Below, piece by piece: positions 39,072 through 48,060 of a DNA stretch of 64,000 bases. Position 1 is the stretch's first letter; every line of letters starts with the position of its first letter. Where the stretch lies: positions 27,149 to 91,148 of the IMG/VR virus record IMGVR_UViG_3300005471_000012; one strand, given 5' to 3'. The notes under the pieces are model-generated. The model worked only from the letters and a program-made list of their open reading frames with translations, had not been told where the DNA came from and searched no databases. The DNA is from a virus. The translations under genes and the position numbers were made by a program.

Positions 39072-39557
39072 ATGGCCGGTTTCGGTGACGCCGAAGCAGC
39101 ACTCGAGCGCTTTGCCGCAAGCGCCCGCGCCGGCGGCGCGGCCGCCGCCGCTAATGCGATGGCCGGCCGTTTCGTTGACCACGAGCAGAAAGTCACCCTG
39201 AACCGCAGCACGCATGCCCGCGGGTCGCGTGGCGCCGCGCCGCGCGGTTCGCCGCCTGCCCGCGTGTCGGGGTGGCTGGCCGCGTCGTTTCAGATCGACC
39301 GGGCCGCGCCCGGTGGCGACTCAGCGTCCGCGCTCGCCGGCCCGACCGCCATCTACTCACGGTTGCAGGAACTCGGCGGCGGGATCACCAAAGACCCGGG
39401 GTTTATGCACTGGGTTGACTACGGCGGCCCGCAATACCGGCATTTCGTCTATGTCGGCCCGCACCCCTACATGCGGCCCGGGGTCGAGGCAGTGATCGCC
39501 GACGGGTCCTTGCGCGCTGCCGCCGCCGAGGCGTTCGCCGCGGCCACCGGCCAGTAG
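39072..39557 (+). CDS. HK97 gp10-like tail completion protein (putative)
   Basis: 161 residues, ATG 39072 after GGGGGGAA. A helical Ala-rich start (AALERFAASARAGGAAAAAN), SGWLAASFQIDRAAP, HWVDYGGPQYRHFVYVGPHP and YMRPGVEAVIADG: the Arg-Pro near the end followed by a helix is typical of gp10-type proteins. Its place between chaperone and tape measure is unusual; normally it precedes the tube gene. Confidence 0.68.
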   Translation: MAGFGDAEAALERFAASARAGGAAAAANAMAGRFVDHEQKVTLNRSTHARGSRGAAPRGSPPARVSGWLAASFQIDRAAPGGDSASALAGPTAIYSRLQELGGGITKDPGFMHWVDYGGPQYRHFVYVGPHPYMRPGVEAVIADGSLRAAAAEAFAAATGQ

Positions 39558-39578
39558 GCACGACGGCGGGGAGGTCCG

Positions 39579-42575
39579 GTGGCCGATTACCTTCCCCCCG
39601 TCATTCAGGAATTCATCGCCCGGGTCGCCGAATACGTCACCCCGGTACTAGAAGCCACGCGGGCGGTCTCCGACTTCGCCGACGAGAACCGGACCGCGGC
39701 GCTCGCCGTCGAGGCGATGGGCCTGGCAGCCGGAGGCGTAGCACAAGGCCTTGACGAAGAGGCCAGGGCCGCCGGGGACGCGCGCACCAGCCTTGAAGAA
39801 GCCGGGATCGCGGCGTCCAGCCTGTCCAGGCGGTTCACCGGCCTGATCGGCAAAAGCGCAGCGCTGGTCACGGCACTGAAAGCCCTGGACCTTGAGCTAG
39901 ACGCAAAAAAGGCGGCGCTCGCTGACGTGGGGGGCAGCGCCGCCGTCCTGGCAGCCGCAATGCGGGTGCTCGGCGACCGGACAGGCGCCGCCGACCGGGC
40001 TGCGGCCAGCGCCGGCAACAGGTGGCGGCTGTGGGGCACCGGGATCCGGCTGACCGGCGCGGCGATCCACTGGCTGATCGCCGGGTTCGCCGAACTGATG
40101 GCCGTCGTCATTCCTGCCACCGTCGCGGCGGGGGCGTGGGCAGCGGCGTGGCTGCAAGGCACCATGAACGTCGCCCGGCATCTCAACGCCGTGTACATAG
40201 CCACCGAGGCCATGGCCAACATGGGGGCCAAGACCGCCGGCCAGGTGCTCGGCCTGGGGAACGCGCTGCAAAAGGCGCAGGATGCCGCGAACCCGAACGT
40301 CTACCAGGCGCTCGGCGGCGCGATCAACATCGTCCGGGAGCATTTCAGCGGCCTCGCCGAAACCGGCCGCCAGGTCGGCCTGGTCTTCGACCGGTTCGTG
40401 GCAAGGCTCGTCTACGACATGTCCGCCGCCGGCGGCGCCGGCGGCAAACTCGACCACGTCCTGTCAGCGATGATCCCCGACCTTGTCGGGCTCGGGCGAG
40501 TTTTCGGGAACCTCGGCCACGCTCTGCTGAACTTCGCGTCCGCGATGCCCGGCCTCGCCGAAGTGCTGCTCGGGATCGTCGCCGGCATCACGAAGCTGAT
40601 CGAGGTCGCTTCCAACCTGCCGGCGCCGCTGATCACCGCGATCTTCGCGTTCGAGGAGTTCAACCGCTGGGGCGGGCTGCTGGTCAACATCCTCGGCCGG
40701 ATGGGCATCGGCATGGACGCCCTGCAAGGCCGGATGTTCAGCCTCGCACGGGGCCGCAGCGTCTTCATGAACCTGTTCAACGCCATTCCGCGGCTGGTCG
40801 GCGCGGCCGGGGTAGCCATCGGCACGCTGGTCGGCAGGCTTGCCGGCATTGTCCCCGCCGCCGGAAATGCCGGCGCGGCAATCGTCAGGTTCGGTGCGCA
40901 GGCCGAAGAGTCTGCGGCAGGCCTGGGATTCCTGCAGGCTGCGGCGGTCACGTTCGGCGCCATAGCGCTCGGGTTCCTGATCTACAAACTCGCCACCGCG
41001 AGGACAGCCGCGCAGCGGCTCGGCGACGCGATGCAGCAGACCGTGGAAAAGGCAAGCAATTTTTCGATCCTCCGCGACGTCGGCGCCAACCTGAGCATCC
41101 TGGCGCAGAAAACCGCGCAGGCGACCGCCGAAATGCGCAAGAACGCCGCAGGCGCCGTTTACGCGGGCGGGGTGGAAGGCCGGCTTACGAACACGGTCAC
41201 CCAGTCGCAGTTCGCCTACCAGTACGCCGCCAAGGCGGTCGCCGATTACAGCGCAGCGCAGGTTCAGCAGATCGGCGACGCCGCGCAGACCGTCAAGGGC
41301 GCGCAGCAGATCGCGTCGGCCTATCACATTTCCATTCCCGCGGCGATGGCGCTCGCCCAGACCGCCGGGGTGAACCTGACCCATGCGCTGAAAACCCAGT
41401 CCGGGGCGTGGAACGCCCTCGGGCTGCAGGTCAAGGACCAGGTCGCCGGTTTCCAGGCGATGGGCCAGTCCGGGGGCGTCGTCGGCCGCGACATGCTCGC
41501 CGTCGCCATCCAGTCAGGGCTGGCCGCGTCGAAGGTCGCGCAGCTGAACCAGGCGTGGGACGAGTTCATGGCCAACATTACCGGGGGCACCAACGCCCTC
41601 GGCGGCCTCGAAACCAGCCTGCAGAACATCGGGCAGGTCGCGGCCAGGCAGTCGAACAACCTGGACCGCTCCACCAAGACGATGAGCCTGTCCACGAAGC
41701 AGTTCGCGAACTCGCTGACCCATTACACCGGCACCGGCGCGCAGGCATGGCAGAACTTCGACCAGGTCATCGGCTCCACCATGCCGCAGCTGGCTGACTG
41801 GCTGCGGACCGCCGGCGCCGAAGGCGCCATCACGTCGAAAAAATTCAACCAGGCCATTCTCGACATGTCGTCGCAGCTGATCCCGTTCGCGAAGAAAAGC
41901 AGGACCGCCCAGGCCGAGCTGGTGGCGTTCGCGCAAAGCCAGGGCCTGAACATCAAGACATTCCCTGAACTGGAGAAAGCGGTTAAGGCCGCCCACGGGA
42001 ACGTCGCAGACCTAGGGAAGATCGTCGGCGCGACGACGGTCAAGATGGGCAACATGGGCCAGGTTGCCCAGAACCTCGGGAACGTGATGAATTCGGCCTT
42101 GTCGTCAGCTATTTCCACGGCGTCGCTGAAAGCAGCCGGGTTTTACAAGGCCACGAACAACCTGACGACGGCGCTGCAGGATTACGGTGCGCATTCGCCG
42201 CAGGCCGAAGCCGCAGCCCGGGCGGTCACCGCCGCGTGGAACCGGGCCCAGGCCATGGCAGCCACGGTTGCCCGGAAAGCCCGCGACGCGCAGGCCGCGA
42301 TTGACGCCATGCACGGCAAGAACATCGACATCACCACCTACTACAGGCAAGTCGGACGGGGCACCGGGATCGGCGCGCCCGGCGGCGGGCCCGGCAGCCA
42401 CAGCCTCGGCGTCAGCGGCACGATGCAGGCAGCCGCCGGCGGCAACGTGACCGTGCACGTGCACGGCTCGGTGGTCGCTACCCAGGACATCGCACGGGCC
42501 GTCCAAAGCGGGCTGAACCGCAAGACGATCCGCAACGGGTCCACCCAGGCGTTCATCCCCGGGCGCCTGCACTAG
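39579..42575 (+). CDS. Tape measure protein
   Basis: 998 residues from GTG after GGGGAGG. Long, Ala-rich, helical, with hydrophobic segments at about 165-200 (IHWLIAGFAELMAVVIPATV) and 465-480 (AVTFGAIALGFLIYKL). It determines tail length and is ejected into the host membrane. At about 1.5 angstrom per residue a tail of roughly 150 nm is expected. The C-terminus has Gly-rich GRGTGIGAPGGGPGSHSLG and VTVHVHGSVVATQDIARAVQ, a common tape-measure ending. No peptidase domain seen. Confidence 0.92.
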   Translation: MADYLPPVIQEFIARVAEYVTPVLEATRAVSDFADENRTAALAVEAMGLAAGGVAQGLDEEARAAGDARTSLEEAGIAASSLSRRFTGLIGKSAALVTALKALDLELDAKKAALADVGGSAAVLAAAMRVLGDRTGAADRAAASAGNRWRLWGTGIRLTGAAIHWLIAGFAELMAVVIPATVAAGAWAAAWLQGTMNVARHLNAVYIATEAMANMGAKTAGQVLGLGNALQKAQDAANPNVYQALGGAINIVREHFSGLAETGRQVGLVFDRFVARLVYDMSAAGGAGGKLDHVLSAMIPDLVGLGRVFGNLGHALLNFASAMPGLAEVLLGIVAGITKLIEVASNLPAPLITAIFAFEEFNRWGGLLVNILGRMGIGMDALQGRMFSLARGRSVFMNLFNAIPRLVGAAGVAIGTLVGRLAGIVPAAGNAGAAIVRFGAQAEESAAGLGFLQAAAVTFGAIALGFLIYKLATARTAAQRLGDAMQQTVEKASNFSILRDVGANLSILAQKTAQATAEMRKNAAGAVYAGGVEGRLTNTVTQSQFAYQYAAKAVADYSAAQVQQIGDAAQTVKGAQQIASAYHISIPAAMALAQTAGVNLTHALKTQSGAWNALGLQVKDQVAGFQAMGQSGGVVGRDMLAVAIQSGLAASKVAQLNQAWDEFMANITGGTNALGGLETSLQNIGQVAARQSNNLDRSTKTMSLSTKQFANSLTHYTGTGAQAWQNFDQVIGSTMPQLADWLRTAGAEGAITSKKFNQAILDMSSQLIPFAKKSRTAQAELVAFAQSQGLNIKTFPELEKAVKAAHGNVADLGKIVGATTVKMGNMGQVAQNLGNVMNSALSSAISTASLKAAGFYKATNNLTTALQDYGAHSPQAEAAARAVTAAWNRAQAMAATVARKARDAQAAIDAMHGKNIDITTYYRQVGRGTGIGAPGGGPGSHSLGVSGTMQAAAGGNVTVHVHGSVVATQDIARAVQSGLNRKTIRNGSTQAFIPGRLH

Positions 42576-42866
42576 GAGGGATTGGCGTTACGAGCGGCGA
42601 AACTCTGCCGTGCGTGACTCTTGATCACGACGTCTAGCCTCTCTACCTGCGGATTCGCCCCGGAAGTCAGATTTATATAGTTCTCTCTTTTTGGTAACGA
42701 ACTATTTGACGCTTCCGAGCCGGGAGGATGAGCCACTTGCCTGAATTCGCTTTTGCCGTCAGGCATGTATGCCACGTAGGCAAGTAGACGCTGGTAGATG
42801 ACATGGTTACGATGTCACCCCGGCACTGCGGAGGAGGGAGCAGCCCAGATGGACGCCAACACCGGC
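42576..42866. other. AT-richer gap after the tape measure gene
   Basis: 291 bases without a convincing gene. Around 42640-42730 the sequence is much richer in A+T than its surroundings (TTTATATAG, CTCTCTTTTT) and contains TAGTTC/GAACTA arms. A 67-codon minus frame here has no good start signal. Together with the following ClpP-like gene and tRNA it forms an islet of foreign character. Confidence 0.6.
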
Positions 42867-43346
42867 CTAGCGCTGGAATACCAGGGCAACTATGGGACTG
42901 CCAGGGGGGATCTGGACGTCCTTGATCTCGTGAACGATCCCAGCGCTAACGGCGTTTGCCGCGTCCTTCGTCCGCTGCTCCCGGAACAGGGCGACGACCT
43001 CGGCATGGTCGAGCTTCGTGCGCTGCTCGATGATGGAGCCGATACGTAGCTCGTCGGCGTCGAGGCCGTCCAAGCGCTCCCGGAGCTGCTTCGCATCGAG
43101 CTGGATCTGAGCGGCGGCCGGCTGGAATACGGCAGCGACGCCGTGGAACATGAACGTCGAGTGCTCGCAGGCGTAGCGCTTCTCCCCGGCCAGGAAGATC
43201 GCGTTGCCGATGGAGTCGACGTTGCCGACGTTGTGCGTCATCGCGGCGATCAGGGATTCCGTGGTGTGCGCGTTGATCTCCGCCGAGAATGAGACATAGG
43301 CCGTCTTCTGCGGATTCCGGGCGCTGGACGCCTGGGTAACTGCCAC
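42867..43346 (-). CDS. ClpP-like protein with an internal deletion
   Basis: 159 residues, GTG 43346 eight bases after AAGGAG. YVSFSAEINAHTTESLIAAM, then THNVGNVDSIGNAIFLAGEK, HSTFMFHGVAAVFQ, RERLDGLDADELRIGSIIEQ, LFREQRTKDAANAV and VQIPPGSPIVALVFQR match a ClpP/SDH-type protease subgroup that normally has some 40 further residues between the first two segments, including the STPGG oxyanion-hole loop. Catalytic Ser (VDSIG) and His (FMFHG) are kept but the Gly-Gly loop is absent, so activity is doubtful. Only protein gene on the minus strand in the tail region. Confidence 0.82.
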   Translation of the reverse strand: MAVTQASSARNPQKTAYVSFSAEINAHTTESLIAAMTHNVGNVDSIGNAIFLAGEKRYACEHSTFMFHGVAAVFQPAAAQIQLDAKQLRERLDGLDADELRIGSIIEQRTKLDHAEVVALFREQRTKDAANAVSAGIVHEIKDVQIPPGSPIVALVFQR

Positions 43347-43428
43347 GGTGATAACTCCTTCTGGACGTCACTCGCTTCCGGGCTGTACCGTGACGGTGCT
43401 GTCCTTGTAAGCACGCTGGTCACGGTCG

Positions 43429-43500
43429 CGCCCTCGGCGGGGATCGGACCCGCGACGCGCCGGTTAACAGCCGGCTGCTCTGCCGTTGGGCTACGAGGGC
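43429..43500 (-). tRNA. tRNA-Asn (anticodon GTT)
   Basis: 72 nt without encoded CCA. Acceptor GCCCTCG/CGAGGGC, anticodon stem GCCGG/CCGGC with loop CTGTTAA (GTT), variable GCGTC, T stem GCGGG/CCCGC with loop TCCGATC. The D stem GCCC/GAGC has one C-A mismatch. 82 bases upstream of the ClpP-like start and on the same strand. Confidence 0.88.
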
Positions 43501-43547
43501 AATGCCGGAAGGAGCGGGTGACCGCCCGCTCATTCCTTACGGTTGAT

Positions 43548-43589
43548 CCTGCGGGTCCCGGCGCCTTGGTCGGCACTGGGACCCGCAGG
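43548..43589 (+). repeat. 12-bp hairpin upstream of the tRNA
   Basis: CCTGCGGGTCCC (43548-43559) and GGGACCCGCAGG (43578-43589), loop 18. A second stem GAGCGGG/CCCGCTC lies at about 43512-43531. No T tract. Possibly insulates the tRNA islet from the tail genes; the remaining 43590-43697 holds no gene. Confidence 0.5.
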
Positions 43590-43697
43590 TGCCGGTGATC
43601 ACGTTATCCCCCTGTCGTTTCGCTGGACCCTCCTAGCCAGCGACCGCAACCACCGTGACCTCAGCACCGCCATGCCATCTGGCCGACGAACAGGGGG

Positions 43698-44717
43698 GTG
43701 GCGGGCCTGAGTAACACGATACCGCCGGACAACGTCGCCTCCGGGGACACCGGGCACATCGCAGCCCACAACAACATGTCCGACCTGTTCACCAACGCCG
43801 TGACCCGCTACAACATCCTGAATACGGCCTGGTCCGGGGGCGCGGACCCGACCGGGGCAGCGGATTCCACGGCGGCGATCAACGCAGCGCTGGCCGCCGC
43901 GCCTGCGGGGACCGTGGTGACCGGCCCGGCCGGGACATATAAGACGACCGCGCCGATAGTCGTGCCGAATTTCGTCGGGTTTCAGCTCAGGCCGATGCGG
44001 GCGATGGGCATCCCGATCGGGAACTACGGCATCGGCGGCCTGGCGCTGAACGGCGGCATCCTCAAGCCCTCATCGTCGTTTTCCGGCGCGGCCGTTGTCT
44101 CGATGATCGGCTCGGCGTCGCAGGGCGGCGGGCAGGACATCCGCGGCGTCACCATCGACGGCACTTCCCTGCCTGCCGGATCGGTGCACGGCATTTACGG
44201 GCATGGCGGCATCGGCGGGGTGACGCTCCGCGACAACCTCGTCTACCACGTCACAGGTAACGGGCTGCACTGCGACAGCGACGGCACCAGCCAGCCGGAT
44301 TTCTGGCATGTGATGGCATGCAAATTCTCCGGGAGTGGCGGCAAGGGCGTCAGCATCAGCGGCCTGGCTGACACGTGGTTCACCGACTGCGAGGCCACCG
44401 GAAATACCGGCGACGGCTGGAATATCACCAACGGGAACAACTGCCGGTATACGGCCTGCAAAGGCGAGGGCAGCACCGCGGGGTTCGGCTGGAACCTGAC
44501 CGGCGCGTCCGGGTACACGGGATTCATCGAATTCAGTAACTGCACCTCGGAACTGAACTCGTCGGGTGGATGGCAGCTGACCGGCACCGGCACCGGCACC
44601 TATTACCTGAATTTCTGTCACGCGAAAGAAACCCCGGCGTGGACGTACACAGGCACGAACAATGTCCGGTCCCCGGCCGCCTACGTCACGTCGACGTCGG
44701 CGCCGACGCTCAGCTGA
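43698..44717 (+). CDS. Parallel beta-helix tail protein (pectate-lyase-like fold)
   Basis: 339 residues, GTG behind GGGGGG. After a short N-arm, NTAWSGGADPTGAADSTAAI followed by NAALAAAPAGTVVTGPAG is the standard opening of right-handed beta-helix tailspikes. Repeated turns (FWHVMACKFSGSGGKGVSIS, WFTDCEATGNTGDGWNITNG, CRYTACKGEGSTAGFGWNLT) form the helix rungs. Probable receptor-binding or polysaccharide-degrading tail component; catalytic residues not identifiable. Confidence 0.82.
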   Translation: MAGLSNTIPPDNVASGDTGHIAAHNNMSDLFTNAVTRYNILNTAWSGGADPTGAADSTAAINAALAAAPAGTVVTGPAGTYKTTAPIVVPNFVGFQLRPMRAMGIPIGNYGIGGLALNGGILKPSSSFSGAAVVSMIGSASQGGGQDIRGVTIDGTSLPAGSVHGIYGHGGIGGVTLRDNLVYHVTGNGLHCDSDGTSQPDFWHVMACKFSGSGGKGVSISGLADTWFTDCEATGNTGDGWNITNGNNCRYTACKGEGSTAGFGWNLTGASGYTGFIEFSNCTSELNSSGGWQLTGTGTGTYYLNFCHAKETPAWTYTGTNNVRSPAAYVTSTSAPTLS

Positions 44718-44748
44718 GCGGGCGGCGAGCCGCAGTGCGGGGTGAGGC

Positions 44749-47700
44749 GTGACCAGCGGCTACACCGACACCTACAGCGACATCTACGCCGGCGGCACTC
44801 CTGCCATCACGGTTGCCGGCTCGGCGTCGTTCGCGGTGCCCGCCACCACCGCGCAGCCGCCGCCCGCCACCCTGTCACTGCCCGTCGCCGTCACTAACAC
44901 GGCAGGCAACTGGATGGTCGCGGTCATCGCCTGGCGGGACCTGACCACCGGGCAGGCGGCCTCGCCGACGTTCACCGTCGCCGACGACGCGCACAACTGG
45001 TGGGAACCGCTGGTACCCGGGTCGTCGACGAGCAGCGCCACGGGCGGCACTCGCTGCTCGATCTGGGTCGCGCCCGCGGCGAAAGCCGCCAAAAGCGTCT
45101 ATGTTGCGCCGACCGGGTTCAGCATGGCGTACGCGGCCACGATCTACGACGTCGGCGGCATGCAGCCCTGGGTGTCAACGTCTGCGGTGACCGCAGTCGC
45201 CAACGCGGGCACCACCATCACGGGAACTCTCGCCCCCGGCGCATCGGCGGTCATTTTCACAGTGTCCGGGTCCGACAACCTGTCCGACACGGTAAGCCTC
45301 ACCGGCAGTGGCTGGTCACCGGTGACCTCGGTCACGGCGAGCAACGGCACCGACCACACCGCTGACATCAACTGCGCGTCGGCCTGGCAGGTCGCCAGCA
45401 GTTCGGTGACCGCGACATGGAACTCGACCGGGGCCCTCAACTTCTCCGAAGCGGTCGGCGCCGCGCTGGTAGCCGCGAACCCGCTCACGCCCGCGTCGCC
45501 GCACTGGCCGGTCACGATCCTCGAATGCGCGCCCGGCGGCGGGGTGCAGACCCCGCCCGATCAGTTGTCATGGACGCCGATGACCGCCCAGTACATGCGG
45601 TTCGACTTCACCCAGGGCCGGCAATACGAAACCGCGCAACTGTCAACAGGCGAGGGCACGCTGCTGCTGGACAACCCGGCCGGCGCGCTGATCCCGCCCG
45701 GCACCGGGGCGTTCTCCGGGATCACCGTCGGCACCCCGGTCCGGTTGCGGACCGCGTGGCAGGGCGGCTCGTGGCAGGTGTCTTTCCACGGCGACGGGAC
45801 GACAGCCGGCCCGCAGATCGACACCGGGCAGATTTTCGCCGTCAGCCCCGGCGCGACGTACAGCGTGTCAGCGTGGCTGGCCTGCTCGCCCGCCTACGCG
45901 TCCGGGGTGACGCTGCAACTCAAATGGCACACCAGCGGCGGCACCCTCATCTCGACCGTGACCTCAGCGGCCGTGACCACGCAGACCGCGGCGCTGGCCA
46001 CCGCAGCCGGTGTGGCACCGGGCACCGCGGCACTGGCCAACGTCATCATCGGCGCGGCCGGGACCCCGCCGGCCGCCACCACGTTCTACGCGGCCGCCGC
46101 CCAGGGTACCCCGGCGGTGAGCGGCTACCTGACGATCCCGGCCGGCGTCTCGTGGGCAGCCGAAAACGGGGCCACCCGGGCCGCGCTCGGCTCCTGGCAG
46201 CCCGACCCGAACGGGCCACCCGACGTGACGCCCTGGTACCTGCCGTTCTCCGGGTTCATCGAGCGGCTGCCGCAAGGCTGGGACGACCAGTACCGCGGTG
46301 TCACCGAGGCGTCGGTCACCGACGCATGGTTCGGCGCCAACTACGTACCGCAGCCCATCCTGATCACCGAGATCCTCAACGATCAGCCGTACGCGTACTG
46401 GCCGTGCACGGACCAGGCCGGGGCCTCGGTGGCGTCGAACCTCGCACCGGGAAACAGCAGCACGCTGAACGTCACCCAATCCAAATACGGCGCGGGCGGC
46501 GCGACGGAAACCTTCGGGCAGAACGGCAGCGCGCTGCTCGGCGCCCAGTCCACCACCCTGATCACCACCGGATTCCGGATCACGCACGAAGGCGGCATGT
46601 GGGGGCAGGCACTCGCCGGAGGAACCCCGACTGGCACCCAGCTTGACCAGGGGTACGCGCTCACCTGCACCGACACCAGCTTCCCGGCGGTCAGCGCCGG
46701 GGTCACCATCGAAGGCTGGTGGCAGGTCGACGTCATCAACAACAACACGAACAACTCGGCGCTGCTGTGGGCGGTCAACTACGCCCAGACCGTGCCGAGC
46801 CTTGCCACGCCCGGCTTCCTGTACCTGCAGGCCAATGGCAGCGGCGGCGGCCCGGCCGCCAGCCTTGAACTCGACTACGTTGACGCCGCCGGGACATTTC
46901 ACGGCGCCAACATCGTTGCCAGCAGCCTGGCAACCGGGGTCCACCACGTAGCGGTCGCTTTCACGCAGGCTGCCTACACCGTCTACGTTAACGGCGTTTC
47001 CTCCGCATCCGGGTCGTTCGCCGGCGGCGGCCTGAAATCAGGCCGGTTCACCACCCTTGTCGTCTCCGGGGCGAACGTCCTGAACACCACCGTCACCATC
47101 CCCGGATTCGGCGGATCCACCGGCCACATCGCCGTTCATTCCCGCCTGCTGCCGCAGCCCCGGATCCTCACCCACTACCAGGCCGGGATCACCGCGCTGG
47201 CCGGCGAGCCGGCGCACTACCGGATCGAGCGGATCCTCGACGCAGGCAACGCCACCGGCCGCCGTCTCATCATGGCCGAAACCGGGAACTCGGTCACCGC
47301 GGTCACGTCCTGCCAGGACATCCCCGGCCAGCCCGCCTCCGCGTCGGTCAACAACATCGTCGGGGACCTGCTGCCCGGCATCTTCGCGATCACCCCGAAC
47401 GGCGACATGTTCCTGCTCGCCCGCCAGCAGGCCTGGGACCAGCCGGTCCCGTGGACACTCGGCGACAGCGTCGCGGCGGGCGAGATCCCGTACGAGAACG
47501 GCATCGCGTTCGACTACGACCCGTCCCGGGTGCAGAACCAGATCCAGCTCACCCAGCTCGACAACCAGGACACCATCGGCCCGTCCGACATCGCCGCCGA
47601 GAACGCCTCCCAGGCGCAGATCGGCACCATCTCCAACCTGGCCACCGGGTACCTCGAAGGCGACGCCCTGTCAGCGCTCACCGCCGGGCCCGGTTTGTAT

Positions 47701-48036
47701 GACCTGGCGAACTGGCTGGCCACCACCTACGGCCAGCCGGCGCTGCGGCTCACCCAGGTCACCGTCAACGCCGCCTCCCAGCCGGCGGCGTGGCCGTTCG
47801 TGCTCGGCGCCTCCGCAACCGACATGGCCACCGTGAACCGCCGTCAGTTCGGCGGCAGCCCGCTGATTTCCGTCACCGGCCGGATCACCCAGGTGCAGCG
47901 CAGCTTCCAGTTCTCCGAAGCCGGGTTCACCGGGACACTGCAATGCATCGTCGACTCGGCACCCGAGGAGAACGCGCTGACCGCCGACGACCCGGCTCGC
48001 GGGCAACTGACCGGAAGCAACGTCCTGGCGTGGTAG
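44749..48036 (+). CDS. Large tail tip protein with LamG-like domain
   Basis: 1095 residues from GTG. First 240 residues beta-rich and Thr/Ala-rich with NWMVAVIAWRDLTTGQAASP, an Ig-like pattern. Residues about 250-500 include MRFDFTQGRQYETAQLSTGE, seen in distal tail proteins. Residues about 640-800 (VTIEGWWQVDVINNNTNNSA, HHVAVAFTQAAYTVYVNGVS) form a concanavalin-like LamG domain. C-terminal VNRRQFGGSPLISVTGRITQ and YLEGDALSALTAG suit a tail hub/tip. Likely binds host surface sugars. Confidence 0.8.
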   Translation: MTSGYTDTYSDIYAGGTPAITVAGSASFAVPATTAQPPPATLSLPVAVTNTAGNWMVAVIAWRDLTTGQAASPTFTVADDAHNWWEPLVPGSSTSSATGGTRCSIWVAPAAKAAKSVYVAPTGFSMAYAATIYDVGGMQPWVSTSAVTAVANAGTTITGTLAPGASAVIFTVSGSDNLSDTVSLTGSGWSPVTSVTASNGTDHTADINCASAWQVASSSVTATWNSTGALNFSEAVGAALVAANPLTPASPHWPVTILECAPGGGVQTPPDQLSWTPMTAQYMRFDFTQGRQYETAQLSTGEGTLLLDNPAGALIPPGTGAFSGITVGTPVRLRTAWQGGSWQVSFHGDGTTAGPQIDTGQIFAVSPGATYSVSAWLACSPAYASGVTLQLKWHTSGGTLISTVTSAAVTTQTAALATAAGVAPGTAALANVIIGAAGTPPAATTFYAAAAQGTPAVSGYLTIPAGVSWAAENGATRAALGSWQPDPNGPPDVTPWYLPFSGFIERLPQGWDDQYRGVTEASVTDAWFGANYVPQPILITEILNDQPYAYWPCTDQAGASVASNLAPGNSSTLNVTQSKYGAGGATETFGQNGSALLGAQSTTLITTGFRITHEGGMWGQALAGGTPTGTQLDQGYALTCTDTSFPAVSAGVTIEGWWQVDVINNNTNNSALLWAVNYAQTVPSLATPGFLYLQANGSGGGPAASLELDYVDAAGTFHGANIVASSLATGVHHVAVAFTQAAYTVYVNGVSSASGSFAGGGLKSGRFTTLVVSGANVLNTTVTIPGFGGSTGHIAVHSRLLPQPRILTHYQAGITALAGEPAHYRIERILDAGNATGRRLIMAETGNSVTAVTSCQDIPGQPASASVNNIVGDLLPGIFAITPNGDMFLLARQQAWDQPVPWTLGDSVAAGEIPYENGIAFDYDPSRVQNQIQLTQLDNQDTIGPSDIAAENASQAQIGTISNLATGYLEGDALSALTAGPGLYDLANWLATTYGQPALRLTQVTVNAASQPAAWPFVLGASATDMATVNRRQFGGSPLISVTGRITQVQRSFQFSEAGFTGTLQCIVDSAPEENALTADDPARGQLTGSNVLAW

Positions 48037-48060
48037 GAACCGGCAGGGGGCTGGCCTGAC

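Noticed and set aside
40022-41797. 591-codon plus open frame inside the tape measure gene
   Set aside because: Arg/Pro-rich alternate frame of a long Ala-rich gene; no site and no motif.
42572-42775. 67-codon minus open frame in the AT-rich gap
   Set aside because: No ribosome binding site, no upstream promoter and no neighbour on that strand; not enough to call a gene.
42798-43049. 83-codon plus frame over the ClpP-like gene
   Set aside because: Reads the complement of conserved ClpP motifs; a shadow despite the GGAGGAGGGAG upstream.
45417-46646. 409-codon plus open frame
   Set aside because: Alternate frame of the tail tip gene with Arg/His/Pro-rich composition.
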